Origin: SYIM01 sp964581825
GTDB taxonomy: Bacteria > Pseudomonadota > Gammaproteobacteria > Burkholderiales > Burkholderiaceae_E
DNA: 64,000 nt
Assembly (NCBI GenBank): GCA_964581825.1
Contig: CAZORB010000002.1
Span: forward strand, 12,262-76,261
Reading direction: 5' to 3'
The notes below the pieces were generated by a model that was not told where the DNA came from, searched no databases, and saw only the letters and a list, made by a program, of their open reading frames with translations. Made by a program: the position numbers and the translations under genes. Shown in pieces: positions 43,432 through 52,085 of this stretch. Position 1 is the first letter of the stretch. The number at the start of each line of letters is the position of its first letter.

Positions 43432-44532
43432 ATGAAGTTCCAGTCCCCCGATTACGTCCGCAGCATGGCGCCCTACCAGGCGGGCAAGCCCATTTCCGAG
43501 CTTGCGCGCGAGTACGGTCTGAAAGAGGCCGATATCGTGAAGCTCGCCTCCAATGAAAATCCGCTGGGCATGCCCGAGTCTGCGCGTCAGGCGATGATGG
43601 CTGCGATAAGCGAGCTCGGCCGCTATCCCGATGCCAACGGATTTGAGCTCAAGGCGGCGATTTCATCGCGGTATGCGGTGCCCGCGGACTGGGTCACGCT
43701 TGGCAACGGATCCAATGACGTGCTTGAAATCGCAGCGCACGCGATTCTGCAGCCAGGCACGTCAGCGGTGTATTCGCAGTATTCGTTCGCCGTGTATGCC
43801 CTTGCCACGCATGCGGTCGGTGCCCGTGCCATCGTGGTGCCCGCGCGCGACCATGGCCACGATCTGGATGCGATGCTTGCGGCCATTGCGCCCGACACGC
43901 GCATGCTGTTCATCGCCAATCCGAACAACCCCACGGGCACCTTTCTGACTGCGGCGCGCATCGAGGCATTTCTGAAGCAGGTGCCCGAGCGCGTGGTGGT
44001 GGTGCTCGATGAGGCATACAACGAATACCTGGATCCGGCGCTGCGTTTTGATTCAACCCGCTGGGTGCGCGAGCATCCGAATCTGATTCTGTCTCGCACT
44101 TTGTCCAAGGTGTATGGACTTGCGGGGCTACGAATCGGTTTTGGTCTGGCGCAGGCCGAACTCACTGATCTCATGAACCGGATCCGCCAGCCGTTCAATA
44201 CCAATTCGATTGCACAGGCCGCTGCGATTGCCGCCATTGCCGACGACGATTTTGTTGAACGCAGCTACGCGCTCAATCGTGACGGTCTGGCAAAGCTGCA
44301 GTCGGGCTTTGCTGCGCTCGGTCTCGAGTATGTGCCTTCGCACGGCAACTTCGTGCTGGTGCGGGTGGGTAATGCGGGCGCGGTGTATGAAGGGCTGCTG
44401 CGTCAGGGCGTGATCGTTCGCCCGGTGGGCGGCTACGGTCTGCCCGAGTGGCTGCGCGTCTCGGTGGGTCTGCCCGAAGAAAATGACCGGCTGCTTGCGG
44501 CGCTCGCCCATGTCATGGGTCGCGCAGGCTGA
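43432..44532 (+). CDS. hisC: Histidinol-phosphate/aromatic aminotransferase
   Basis: A 366-residue fold type I PLP enzyme starting at ATG 43432. The PLP Lys lies in LSRTLSKVYGLAGLRIGF, with NPNNPTGTF and the substrate DEAYNEY motif upstream. Its place between pheA and tyrA, not in a his operon, suggests it mainly transaminates phenylpyruvate or hydroxyphenylpyruvate, though such enzymes usually accept histidinol phosphate too. The tyrA start follows 9 bases after the stop. Confidence 0.94.
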   Translation: MKFQSPDYVRSMAPYQAGKPISELAREYGLKEADIVKLASNENPLGMPESARQAMMAAISELGRYPDANGFELKAAISSRYAVPADWVTLGNGSNDVLEIAAHAILQPGTSAVYSQYSFAVYALATHAVGARAIVVPARDHGHDLDAMLAAIAPDTRMLFIANPNNPTGTFLTAARIEAFLKQVPERVVVVLDEAYNEYLDPALRFDSTRWVREHPNLILSRTLSKVYGLAGLRIGFGLAQAELTDLMNRIRQPFNTNSIAQAAAIAAIADDDFVERSYALNRDGLAKLQSGFAALGLEYVPSHGNFVLVRVGNAGAVYEGLLRQGVIVRPVGGYGLPEWLRVSVGLPEENDRLLAALAHVMGRAG

Positions 44533-44541
44533 GCAGCCGTC

Positions 44542-45387
44542 GTGCGAATCGCAATCATCGGTATTGGTCTGATCGGCGGCTCGCTGGCTGCGGCCCTTCG
44601 TGCGCGAGGCATCACAGCCTCGATCGCTGGCTGTGCGCCAGGTGACGATGCGGCGCGCGCTCGCGAACTCGGTCTGGTTGATGAAGCCTTTACCGATCCG
44701 GTGGCTGCAGTCCACGGGGCTGACTGGGTAGTTCTGGCCGCTCCGGTTCCCGCGATGGACACGCTGATGCGCTCGATTGCGCCCGTGCTGGGGGCCGGTA
44801 CCCGGATGACCGATTGCGGCAGTACCAAGCGCAGTGTGGTCGAGTCGGCTCGCGCGGCGTTGGGTCCGGCATTCTCGCGTTACGTGGCGGGGCATCCCAT
44901 TGCAGGATCCGAGCGAAGCGGTCCGGATGCCGCGAATCCCGACCTGTTTCGCGGCCGTCGCTGGGTGCTGTGTCCGGTCAATGATGCACAGCGCGAACAC
45001 TGCAGCGCGCTGCGTCATCTGCTTGAACCAACCGGCGCGGTCATCTCCGAAATGACACCCGAGGCACATGACCGGCTGTTTGCAGAAGTCTCGCACTGGC
45101 CGCATGCGGTGGCCTTTGCATTGGGCGCTGCGATTGCACGCGGCGGGCTTGCCGACTCGGCCATCGAATTCTCCGGTGGCGGCTTGCGCGACACCAGCCG
45201 CATTGCCGCGTCATCGCCCGACCTCTGGGCGGGCATCCTGCTCGATAACGCGGATGCGGTGCTCGAGTCGGCAGGGCGCTACCGTACTGAGCTCGACCGC
45301 ATCATCGGCGCGATTGAATCGCGTGACCGCGCCACCCTGATTGACGCGCTCGAGGCGGCGAGCCGCTGGCGGCGGCGTCTCGGCTGA
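44542..45387 (+). CDS. tyrA: Prephenate dehydrogenase
   Basis: A 281-residue NAD(P)-dependent enzyme with the nucleotide motif GIGLIGGSLAAAL at the start and HPIAGSERSG in the active site, where the His and Arg bind prephenate. It oxidatively decarboxylates prephenate to 4-hydroxyphenylpyruvate for tyrosine. The start is GTG 44542. No chorismate mutase or ACT domain is attached, so it is the short monofunctional form. Between hisC and aroA in the aromatic operon. Confidence 0.95.
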   Translation: MRIAIIGIGLIGGSLAAALRARGITASIAGCAPGDDAARARELGLVDEAFTDPVAAVHGADWVVLAAPVPAMDTLMRSIAPVLGAGTRMTDCGSTKRSVVESARAALGPAFSRYVAGHPIAGSERSGPDAANPDLFRGRRWVLCPVNDAQREHCSALRHLLEPTGAVISEMTPEAHDRLFAEVSHWPHAVAFALGAAIARGGLADSAIEFSGGGLRDTSRIAASSPDLWAGILLDNADAVLESAGRYRTELDRIIGAIESRDRATLIDALEAASRWRRRLG

Positions 45388-45408
45388 CACTCCGCGAAGG
45401 AACTGCGC

Positions 45409-46737
45409 ATGACCCGACACTTCGATGTTCAACCTGGCGGCAGCCTGCGCGGCCGCATCCGTGTGCCGGGCGACAAGTCCATCTCACATCGTTCGATCAT
45501 GCTGGGCGCAATCGCGCGCGGCACCACCCACGTCAGCGGTTTTCTCGAGGGTGCAGACGCGATCTCCACCATGAATGTATTTCGCGCGCTGGGCGTTCGC
45601 ATCGAAGGACCCGATCGCGGCCGCGTGGTGGTGCATGGCGTGGGGCCGGGCGGCCTGCGCGCGCCCGCTGGGCCGCTTGATTGCGGCAACGCTGGCACTG
45701 CGATGCGGCTACTGATCGGGCTGCTCGCAGGCCAGCGCTTCGGCTGCACGCTGATCGGCGACGAAAGTCTGTCTAAGCGCCCCATGCGACGCGTGGCCGA
45801 TCCGCTCGCGCGGATGGGCGCTCGAATTCATACCCAGGAAGGGCGACCACCGGTTCGCATCGAGCCGGTCGAGGGCGCTTTACAGGGCATCGAATATCCC
45901 ATGCCGATGGCAAGTGCGCAGGTGAAGTCGTCGCTGCTGCTCGCAGGCCTTCATGCGCAGGGTGAAACGGTGGTGACCGAGCCCGCGCCCACGCGCGACC
46001 ATACCGAGCGCATGCTGGAAGGCTTTGGCGTGCAGCTCACTCGCGATGGCGCCACCGTACGAATTCGCGGCGGGCAGACCCTTACCGCCACCGATATCGA
46101 CGTGCCCGCTGACATTTCGTCGGCAGCCTTCTTTCTGGTCGGCGCTGCGATTGCAGCGGGCTCCGATTTGGTTCTTGAGCATGTCGGCGTGAATCCGACG
46201 CGTACCGGTGTGCTCGATATTCTCAAACTGATGGGCGCTGATATTGAGCGCATCAACCCGCGAACGGTGGGCGGCGAACCCGTGGCTGATTTGCATGTGC
46301 GCGCAGCGCAACTGCGCGGTATCGCAGTGCCACCCGAACTGGTGCCGCTTGCCATCGACGAGTTTCCGGTGTTGTTCGTAGCCGCCGCCTGCGCGAAAGG
46401 CCGCACGGTGGTCACCGGCGCCGAGGAGCTGCGGGTCAAGGAATCCGACCGTATTGCGGTGATGGCCGACGGGCTGCGAGCGCTGGGTATTGCCGCGCAG
46501 GCGACGCCCGACGGCATGATTATCGAGGGGCGGGGCGATCAGGCCGGACCGGTTTTTTCCGCCGGATCGATCGCCTCACATGGCGACCATCGCATCGCGA
46601 TGGCGTTTGCCATCGCGGCACTGCGCGCCGGTGGTCCGATTCGCATCGATGACACGCTCAACGTGGCCACCTCGTTCCCCGGTTTTGTCGAGCTGGCCTG
46701 CGGCGCGGGTCTGTCGGTTCGAGAGATCGCTGCGTGA
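45409..46737 (+). CDS. aroA: 5-enolpyruvylshikimate-3-phosphate synthase
   Basis: A 442-residue EPSP synthase. Signature segments: GDKSISHRSIMLGA near residue 22, LDCGNAGTAMRLL near 84, the SKRPMRR loop, DHTERMLEGFGV near 197, and HGDHRIAMAFAI near 390. It makes EPSP in the shikimate pathway. The LDCGNAGTAMRLL segment, with Ala after Gly where E. coli has the same GTAMRPL context, shows Leu in place of the Pro next to it. The 3' end overlaps cmk by 4 bases, so the two are translationally coupled. Confidence 0.96.
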   Translation: MTRHFDVQPGGSLRGRIRVPGDKSISHRSIMLGAIARGTTHVSGFLEGADAISTMNVFRALGVRIEGPDRGRVVVHGVGPGGLRAPAGPLDCGNAGTAMRLLIGLLAGQRFGCTLIGDESLSKRPMRRVADPLARMGARIHTQEGRPPVRIEPVEGALQGIEYPMPMASAQVKSSLLLAGLHAQGETVVTEPAPTRDHTERMLEGFGVQLTRDGATVRIRGGQTLTATDIDVPADISSAAFFLVGAAIAAGSDLVLEHVGVNPTRTGVLDILKLMGADIERINPRTVGGEPVADLHVRAAQLRGIAVPPELVPLAIDEFPVLFVAAACAKGRTVVTGAEELRVKESDRIAVMADGLRALGIAAQATPDGMIIEGRGDQAGPVFSAGSIASHGDHRIAMAFAIAALRAGGPIRIDDTLNVATSFPGFVELACGAGLSVREIAA

Positions 46738-47405
46738 CAGGTCCTATCCCGGTTATCGCGATCGACGGTCCCACAGCATCGGGGAAGGGAACGGTCGCGC
46801 AGCGGGTGGCCGATATCCTCGGCTGGCACTACCTCGACTCGGGCGCGCTTTACCGTCTGGCAGCCCTTGCCGCATTGCGCGAGCCGGTTCCGCTCGATGA
46901 TGAGCCCGCGCTCGCCCGCCTGGCGGCGTCGCTGCCGATCACGTTTGTAGGCAGCCGGATTTTTCTGGCGGGCCAAGAGGTTACCGATGAGATTCGGGCT
47001 GAAGTGGTCGGCGAGACGGCATCCCGAATTGCGGTGCTCGGGGATTTGCGTGCTGCGCTCCTGAACCGCCAGCGGGATTTTCGCCAGATGCCCGGGCTGG
47101 TCGCCGATGGCCGGGACATGGCAAGCGTTGTATTTCCGGATGCCGCGCTCAAGGTGTTCTTGACCGCAAGCGCCGAGGCGCGCGCCGAGCGCCGCTATAA
47201 ACAGTTGATCGAAAAGGGGTTTTCTGCTAACTTAGAAAGTCTTTTGCGCGATTTGCGTGCGCGTGACGCCCGGGATGCTGGGCGAAGCCATGCGCCGCTG
47301 GTTGCCGCGGAAGGGGCGGCCATCATCGATTCCACCAGTCTTTCCGTTCAACAAACGGTACAGGCTGTGCTGGATCGCTGGTTGGCCACCGGGCACCCAG
47401 CTTGA
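46734..47405 (+). CDS. cmk: Cytidylate kinase
   Basis: A 223-residue CMP/dCMP kinase from GTG 46734. The P-loop reads IDGPTASGKGTVAQRVA at the N-terminus; LVADGRDMASVVFPDAALKVFLTAS is the conserved central piece, and RRYKQLIEKG with RDARDAGRS are the lid and CMP-binding regions. It lies between aroA (4-base overlap) and rpsA, the standard order in Proteobacteria. Confidence 0.96.
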   Translation: MTGPIPVIAIDGPTASGKGTVAQRVADILGWHYLDSGALYRLAALAALREPVPLDDEPALARLAASLPITFVGSRIFLAGQEVTDEIRAEVVGETASRIAVLGDLRAALLNRQRDFRQMPGLVADGRDMASVVFPDAALKVFLTASAEARAERRYKQLIEKGFSANLESLLRDLRARDARDAGRSHAPLVAAEGAAIIDSTSLSVQQTVQAVLDRWLATGHPA

Positions 47406-47573
47406 TTCGGGTGGTCCGGGCACTGAAAGGCGGTCGCCTGCGGGCGATCAATCGTCAACTCCGCTGGGTTGCCGTAATCCGGGTGCGCGGTATGCACCAG
47501 GGGATGTCGTCATCGGTTTTTCCGCTGACCGCCCCGGAGACGGTCGTTCGGCGTGCTTCATCTGGAAATCATT

Positions 47574-49262
47574 TTGACTACTACTGAAAGTTTTGCCGCC
47601 CTATTTGAAGAGTCGCTCAAGCGCCAGGAAATGCGCCAGGGCGAGGTCATCACCGCTGAGGTGGTACGCATCGATCACAACTATGTGGTCGTGAATGCAG
47701 GGCTGAAGTCCGAGAGCTTCATCCCCATTGAAGAATTCCATAATGATCGTGGCGAGATTGATGTCGCTGAAGGCGATTTCGTCTCGGTAGCCATCGATTC
47801 TCTAGAAGACGGGTACGGCGAAACACGCCTGTCGCGCGACCGCGCGAAGCGTCTGGCGGCCTGGATCAGCCTCGAAAAAGCGCTGGACAACGGCGACCCG
47901 GTATCAGGCACCATCACCGGCAAGGTGAAGGGCGGCCTCACCGTCATGACCAACGGCATCCGCGCATTCCTGCCAGGCTCACTGATCGATACCCGTCCGG
48001 TCAAGGACACCACGCCTTTCGAAGGCAAAACGCTCGACTTCAAGGTCATCAAACTCGATCGCAAGCGCAACAACGTCGTGTTGTCGCGCCGCGCAATCCT
48101 TGAACTCACGCAGGGTGAAGAGCGCGCGAAGCTGCTCGAGATGCTGCACGAGGGCGCGATCGTCACCGGCACCGTCAAGAACATCACCGACTACGGCGCG
48201 TTCATCGACCTGGGCGGGATCGACGGTCTGCTGCACATCACCGATATGGCATGGCGCCGTGTCCGTCATCCGTCCGAGGTGCTGCAGGTTGGTCAGGAGA
48301 TCACCGCCAAGGTGCTCAAGTTTGACCAGGAAAAGAACCGCGTCTCGCTGGGTGTGAAGCAGTTGGGCGACGATCCCTGGGTGGGCATCGCGCGTCGCTA
48401 TCCGCAGAGCACGCGCATGTTCGGTAAGGTCACCAACATCACCGATTACGGTGCGTTTGTTGAGATCGAGCCGGGCATCGAAGGTCTGGTCCATGTGTCC
48501 GAAATGGACTGGACCAACAAGAACGTCAATCCAGGCAAGGTGGTGGCACTGGGCGACGAAACCGAGGTCATGGTGCTCGAGATCGACGAAGACCGTCGTC
48601 GCATTTCGCTCGGCATGAAGCAGTGCCGGCCCAACCCCTGGGAAGAGTTCGCCGACAATCACCGCAAGGGCGATCGCGTCCGCGGTTCGATCAAGTCGAT
48701 CACCGACTTTGGCGTGTTCATCGGGCTGCCCGGTGGCATCGATGGTCTGGTGCATCTGTCGGATCTGTCCTGGCATCAAACCGGCGAAGAAGCCGTGCGC
48801 AACTTCAAGAAGGGCGATGAAGTTGAGGCGATGGTGCTTGCTATCGATACCGAGCGCGAGCGCATCTCCCTTGGCATCAAGCAGCTCGAGGGTGATCCCT
48901 TTACCAACTACGCCGCCACCAACGAGAAGGGCGCGGTCGTCAAGGGTACGGTTACCTCGGTTGATCCGCGTGGCGCCGTCATCACCCTGTCGGGTGACGT
49001 TGAAGGTTATCTGCGCGCGTCCGAGATTTCTCGCGACCGGGTTGATGATGCTCGCAACCATCTGAAGGAAGGCGACGAGGTCGAGGCCATGATCATCAAC
49101 GTTGATCGGAAGAATCGTTCGATCAGCCTGTCGATCAAGGCGAAAGACACTGTCGAAACGGCCGAGGCGCTGCAGCGCATGGCCGCCGAGAGCGGTGCGG
49201 CCAGCGGCACGACCAACCTGGGCGCGTTGCTGCGGGCTAAGCTCGACAATCCTAAAGAGTAA
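47574..49262 (+). CDS. rpsA: 30S ribosomal protein S1
   Basis: A 562-residue protein of six S1 repeats. Repeat signatures such as NITDYGAFIDLGGIDGLLHITD, KVTNITDYGAFVEIEPGIEG and SITDFGVFIGLPGGIDG are all present, and the end TTNLGALLRAKLDNP is that of Burkholderiales S1. S1 brings mRNA to the 30S subunit. The start is either TTG 47574 or GTG 47553 (seven residues longer); both are non-ATG, unusual for such a highly expressed gene. ihfB follows closely. Confidence 0.95.
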   Translation: MTTTESFAALFEESLKRQEMRQGEVITAEVVRIDHNYVVVNAGLKSESFIPIEEFHNDRGEIDVAEGDFVSVAIDSLEDGYGETRLSRDRAKRLAAWISLEKALDNGDPVSGTITGKVKGGLTVMTNGIRAFLPGSLIDTRPVKDTTPFEGKTLDFKVIKLDRKRNNVVLSRRAILELTQGEERAKLLEMLHEGAIVTGTVKNITDYGAFIDLGGIDGLLHITDMAWRRVRHPSEVLQVGQEITAKVLKFDQEKNRVSLGVKQLGDDPWVGIARRYPQSTRMFGKVTNITDYGAFVEIEPGIEGLVHVSEMDWTNKNVNPGKVVALGDETEVMVLEIDEDRRRISLGMKQCRPNPWEEFADNHRKGDRVRGSIKSITDFGVFIGLPGGIDGLVHLSDLSWHQTGEEAVRNFKKGDEVEAMVLAIDTERERISLGIKQLEGDPFTNYAATNEKGAVVKGTVTSVDPRGAVITLSGDVEGYLRASEISRDRVDDARNHLKEGDEVEAMIINVDRKNRSISLSIKAKDTVETAEALQRMAAESGAASGTTNLGALLRAKLDNPKE

Positions 49263-49274
49263 GCGAGGCAGGGC

Positions 49275-49646
49275 ATGCAGGCAGATGCCCGCAACGGTCT
49301 GAACGGCGGCGTCGACGACGCTGCCGATCAGTCCGCGCCTGGCCAGATGACGCGGTCGGAACTGATCGCGCGTCTGGCCGAGCGTTATCCGCAGCTGGTT
49401 GCAAAAGATGCTGAGTTCGCGGTGCGTACCATCCTCGAAGCGATGGCGCGCACGCTCGCGGATGGCCACAGGATCGAGATTCGTGGCTTTGGCAGCTTCG
49501 CGTTGTCGCATCGTCCGCCGCGAGTCGGGCGCAATCCGAAGTCGGGCGAAAAAGTCATGGTGCCCGGCAAGCGCGTGCCACACTTCAAACCCGGCAAAGA
49601 ACTGCGCGAGCGCGTCGATGCCGGCCTTCGCGACGACAAGGGCTGA
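49275..49646 (+). CDS. ihfB: Integration host factor subunit beta, possible N-terminal extension
   Basis: The family part is MTRSELIARLAERYPQL to the end, with the DNA-binding arm GFGSFALSHRPPRVGRNPKSG and GKRVPHFKPGKELRE. IHF-beta with IHF-alpha bends DNA at specific sites. From ATG 49275 there are 24 extra acidic/Gly residues before the canonical start; that ATG has GAGGCAGGG upstream, whereas the internal ATG 49347, which would give the normal 99 residues, has no clear ribosome site. Standard position after rpsA. Confidence 0.92.
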   Translation: MQADARNGLNGGVDDAADQSAPGQMTRSELIARLAERYPQLVAKDAEFAVRTILEAMARTLADGHRIEIRGFGSFALSHRPPRVGRNPKSGEKVMVPGKRVPHFKPGKELRERVDAGLRDDKG

Positions 49647-49662
49647 CCGCAGCGACTGCGGT
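49646..49662 (+). terminator. Hairpin between ihfB and lapA
   Basis: A perfect 7-bp stem, ACCGCAG with CTGCGGT, and a 3-base loop begin inside the ihfB stop codon. No T run follows, so it may be an attenuator or mRNA-stabilising hairpin rather than a terminator. Confidence 0.3.
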
Positions 49663-49685
49663 CCGCATCACAGGGAGCGGGTCCG

Positions 49686-50048
49686 ATGCGTATCCTTTCC
49701 TGGCTTTTCTACATCGCGCTGTTCGTGTTGGCACTCGCATTTGCGTTATCCAATACCGAGCCGGTCGATGTTCGATTCTTCGCAGGCCAGGCGACCTGGC
49801 GTGCACCACTGGTCGTCGTGTTGTTGTCGTTCCTGGCGGGCGGCGTGGTGCTGGGCCTGATTGCGTGCATTCCCACCTTCTTTCGACAGCGGCGAGAGAT
49901 CGCGGGCCTGCGCAAAGAGTTGAAGGCTCTTGGGCGGCCGGCCGCAGGCGGCGTAGGTGCGCCAGCCGCGGAAACTGCTGCCAGTCGGGCCGGTGCCCCA
50001 ACGGCTGCAGGCGGCGCGGGCGGGTCAACACCGCCGCTGGGCGTTTGA
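49686..50048 (+). CDS. lapA: LapA domain inner membrane protein (DUF1049)
   Basis: A 120-residue membrane protein with two helices (SWLFYIALFVLALAFALS and APLVVVLLSFLAGGVVLGLI) around the family motif NTEPVDVRFF, then a cytoplasmic helix and an Ala/Gly-rich tail. LapA works with LapB in control of lipopolysaccharide synthesis through LpxC stability. lapB starts 19 bases after its stop. Confidence 0.9.
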   Translation: MRILSWLFYIALFVLALAFALSNTEPVDVRFFAGQATWRAPLVVVLLSFLAGGVVLGLIACIPTFFRQRREIAGLRKELKALGRPAAGGVGAPAAETAASRAGAPTAAGGAGGSTPPLGV

Positions 50049-50067
50049 GCCGGACGCGGTTCACAGA

Positions 50068-51258
50068 TTGGAATTCGATCTTTACTGGCTTCTCGCGCTG
50101 CCGCTTTTCTTTGGCCTGGGTTGGCTCGCGGCGCGCCACGAGACCCGCTCGGCGCGTTCACAGGCGGCCAATCTGCCAGCAGGCTATTTTCAGGGCCTGA
50201 ATTTCCTGCTGAGCGAACAGCCCGATCGCGCGATCGACGCGTTCATCGATGTGGTTCGCATCGATCCCGAAACGGTTGAATTGCACTTTGCGCTCGGTAA
50301 GCTGTTTCGTCAGCGCGGTGAAAACGATCGCGCGATTCGAGTCCATCAAAGCCTGCTCGATCGGGCCGACCTCGATCCCAAAGCGCGCGAACAGGCGCTC
50401 TTCGAGCTCGGGCTCGACTTCCTCAAAGCGGGCTTGCTGGATCGGGCTGACCAGGCGTTCACCCGGCTTGAACAGGGTAGCCGTGCCGAGCAGGCGCTCC
50501 GGCATCGGCTGGAGATCGCTGAGCTGGTGCGTGACTGGCCGCTCGCGATTTCGCTCGCATCACGACTACCGACCGGAACCGACTCGGAGGCGAAGCCGCA
50601 ACGCGCGATCATTCACTTTCACTGCGAACTCGCAGCGAAAGCGCTTGCGGCTGCTGATCCCGCGGGGTTTGACCGCGCGGCCGAGCACCTCGCTCGGGCG
50701 CAGGCGCTTGGCCCTGAGCATCCGCGGGTTGCGTTGATGCAGGCTGAGCTTTCGATGGCACGCGGCGATCTGCACCAGGCGCTGCTCGCTTGGGAGGGTT
50801 TACGCAGCCGTCAGCCTGAGTGGTTCGTGTTGGGCGCGCGTGCCTGGCTTCAGGCGCATCAGGCGATGGGCCGGCTTGATCAGGGTCTGGCGGTGCTGGA
50901 GGCACAGTTTGAGGCGCAGCGTTCAATCGAACTGTTCGTTGCGCTGCTCGATGCGCGACTCGAGCGAGACGGGCCAGCCGGAACCATCGACTGGGGACGG
51001 GCGGCGTTGGCTCGCGCGCCCAGCCTGGTGGGCCTTGACCGGCTGCTCGACATCGAGCTGGCGCAGGCGGCCCCAGGGCCGCGCCGCGATGAACTTGCGC
51101 TGACGCGCGGTCTGTTGCGTGGGCAGGCGCAGCGACAGTCCCGTTATGTGTGCGCTCACTGCGGTTTTAAGGCGCGCCAATACTATTGGCAATGCCCAGG
51201 ATGTAGTCGGTGGGAGTCCTGTGCACCGCAGCGTGCGGAAGAGCTTGAGCGGGCCTGA
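50068..51258 (+). CDS. lapB: Lipopolysaccharide assembly protein LapB (YciM), TPR protein
   Basis: A 396-residue protein starting at TTG 50068, where LEFDLYWLLALPLFFGLGWLAAR gives the normal LapB membrane anchor; the frame is open upstream inside lapA but does not resemble the family. Tetratricopeptide repeats follow (YFQGLNFLLSEQPDRAIDAF, LHFALGKLFRQRGENDRAI), and the C-terminus is a rubredoxin-like metal site with CAHC and CPGC. LapB recruits LpxC to FtsH for degradation, balancing LPS and phospholipid synthesis. Confidence 0.93.
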   Translation: MEFDLYWLLALPLFFGLGWLAARHETRSARSQAANLPAGYFQGLNFLLSEQPDRAIDAFIDVVRIDPETVELHFALGKLFRQRGENDRAIRVHQSLLDRADLDPKAREQALFELGLDFLKAGLLDRADQAFTRLEQGSRAEQALRHRLEIAELVRDWPLAISLASRLPTGTDSEAKPQRAIIHFHCELAAKALAAADPAGFDRAAEHLARAQALGPEHPRVALMQAELSMARGDLHQALLAWEGLRSRQPEWFVLGARAWLQAHQAMGRLDQGLAVLEAQFEAQRSIELFVALLDARLERDGPAGTIDWGRAALARAPSLVGLDRLLDIELAQAAPGPRRDELALTRGLLRGQAQRQSRYVCAHCGFKARQYYWQCPGCSRWESCAPQRAEELERA

Positions 51259-51317
51259 AAGCCTGCCTGCCCGCAGCCCCGATCGTTCCGACTAGCCCTT
51301 GCGTCTGAGACTGCTGA

Positions 51318-51334
51318 GCACCGGCGCCCGGTGC
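51318..51334 (+). terminator. Hairpin after lapB
   Basis: A perfect 7-bp stem GCACCGG/CCGGTGC with a 3-base loop, in the 117-base gap between lapB and the ComEA-like gene. No T run follows, so termination is uncertain. Confidence 0.3.
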
Positions 51335-51375
51335 AGCGTCACGATGTCTCGCTTGCCTGATTAAGGGAGCTTGTC

Positions 51376-52035
51376 GTGCCGTCGATCTCCGTCCTTTGCG
51401 CGAGTGACTTCGCTTTCGTTTACCGGTTTGTCTGGCCGCGCCTATCGGTCGGGTGCAGGGGCATCCTGCTGGTCGGAATCCTCAATGCGCTCGCGCAGGT
51501 CGGTGCAGTCGCCTCACCCCGCGACCCTGCCGCGACGGCCACCCGGCCCGCCATAGCCCAGGCCGCTGCGCTGCCGGGCGCCCCAGGCGGGTCGAGGCGT
51601 CCTCCTGTGGTCCAGGTAGATGTCAATGCCGCATCGGCCGCCGAGCTTGAACGCGTGCGCGGAATCGGGCCTGCGCTCGCGGGCCGTATTGTTGCCGCCC
51701 GCAACAGCGGTGGGCGGTTTCGCGACACCGATGATCTTCGCCGCCGCGTGCGCGGCATCGGCGAGTCCAACCTTCGCCGAATGCTGGCCTCCGGTCTGGT
51801 GCTTCCGGGCGCGGCCCGCGTCGAACCCGTGCGGGCTGCAGCCCGCGCCCAGGTCGAACTGCTGGTGGGTAATTCAGCCAGTAAAGCCGAGCCAAAAAGC
51901 CTGGGCCGAATCGAGGAGGTCAGATGCTGTCAACCTCCCGATGCAGTGGGTATGCCGGCGCCCGAGGGCCCGTCCGGCGGGGCGAGCGATGCCTCGTGGC
52001 CTGACCCGAAGCGAACCAAAGGTCAGAAGCGGTAA
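51376..52035 (+). CDS. ComEA-like helix-hairpin-helix protein
   Basis: A 219-residue protein from GTG 51376. A hydrophobic N-terminal segment (residues 15-45) is followed by a Pro/Ala-rich stretch and a ComEA-type HhH pair: VDVNAASAAELERVRGIGPA and GGRFRDTDDLRRRVRGIG. Such proteins bind DNA in the periplasm during natural transformation; short versions occur widely in Betaproteobacteria without proven role. The C-terminal 80 residues show no known domain. In the same orientation, ubiA follows after 50 bases. Confidence 0.8.
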   Translation: MPSISVLCASDFAFVYRFVWPRLSVGCRGILLVGILNALAQVGAVASPRDPAATATRPAIAQAAALPGAPGGSRRPPVVQVDVNAASAAELERVRGIGPALAGRIVAARNSGGRFRDTDDLRRRVRGIGESNLRRMLASGLVLPGAARVEPVRAAARAQVELLVGNSASKAEPKSLGRIEEVRCCQPPDAVGMPAPEGPSGGASDASWPDPKRTKGQKR

Positions 52036-52085
52036 TTGGGCTTTTCTGCCAAGTCGCTACACTTGCCAACGGAGTCCCTGAATCC

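Noticed and set aside
47979..49583. A 534-codon open frame opposite rpsA and ihfB
   Set aside because: rpsA and ihfB are certain; the composition is that of an antisense shadow.
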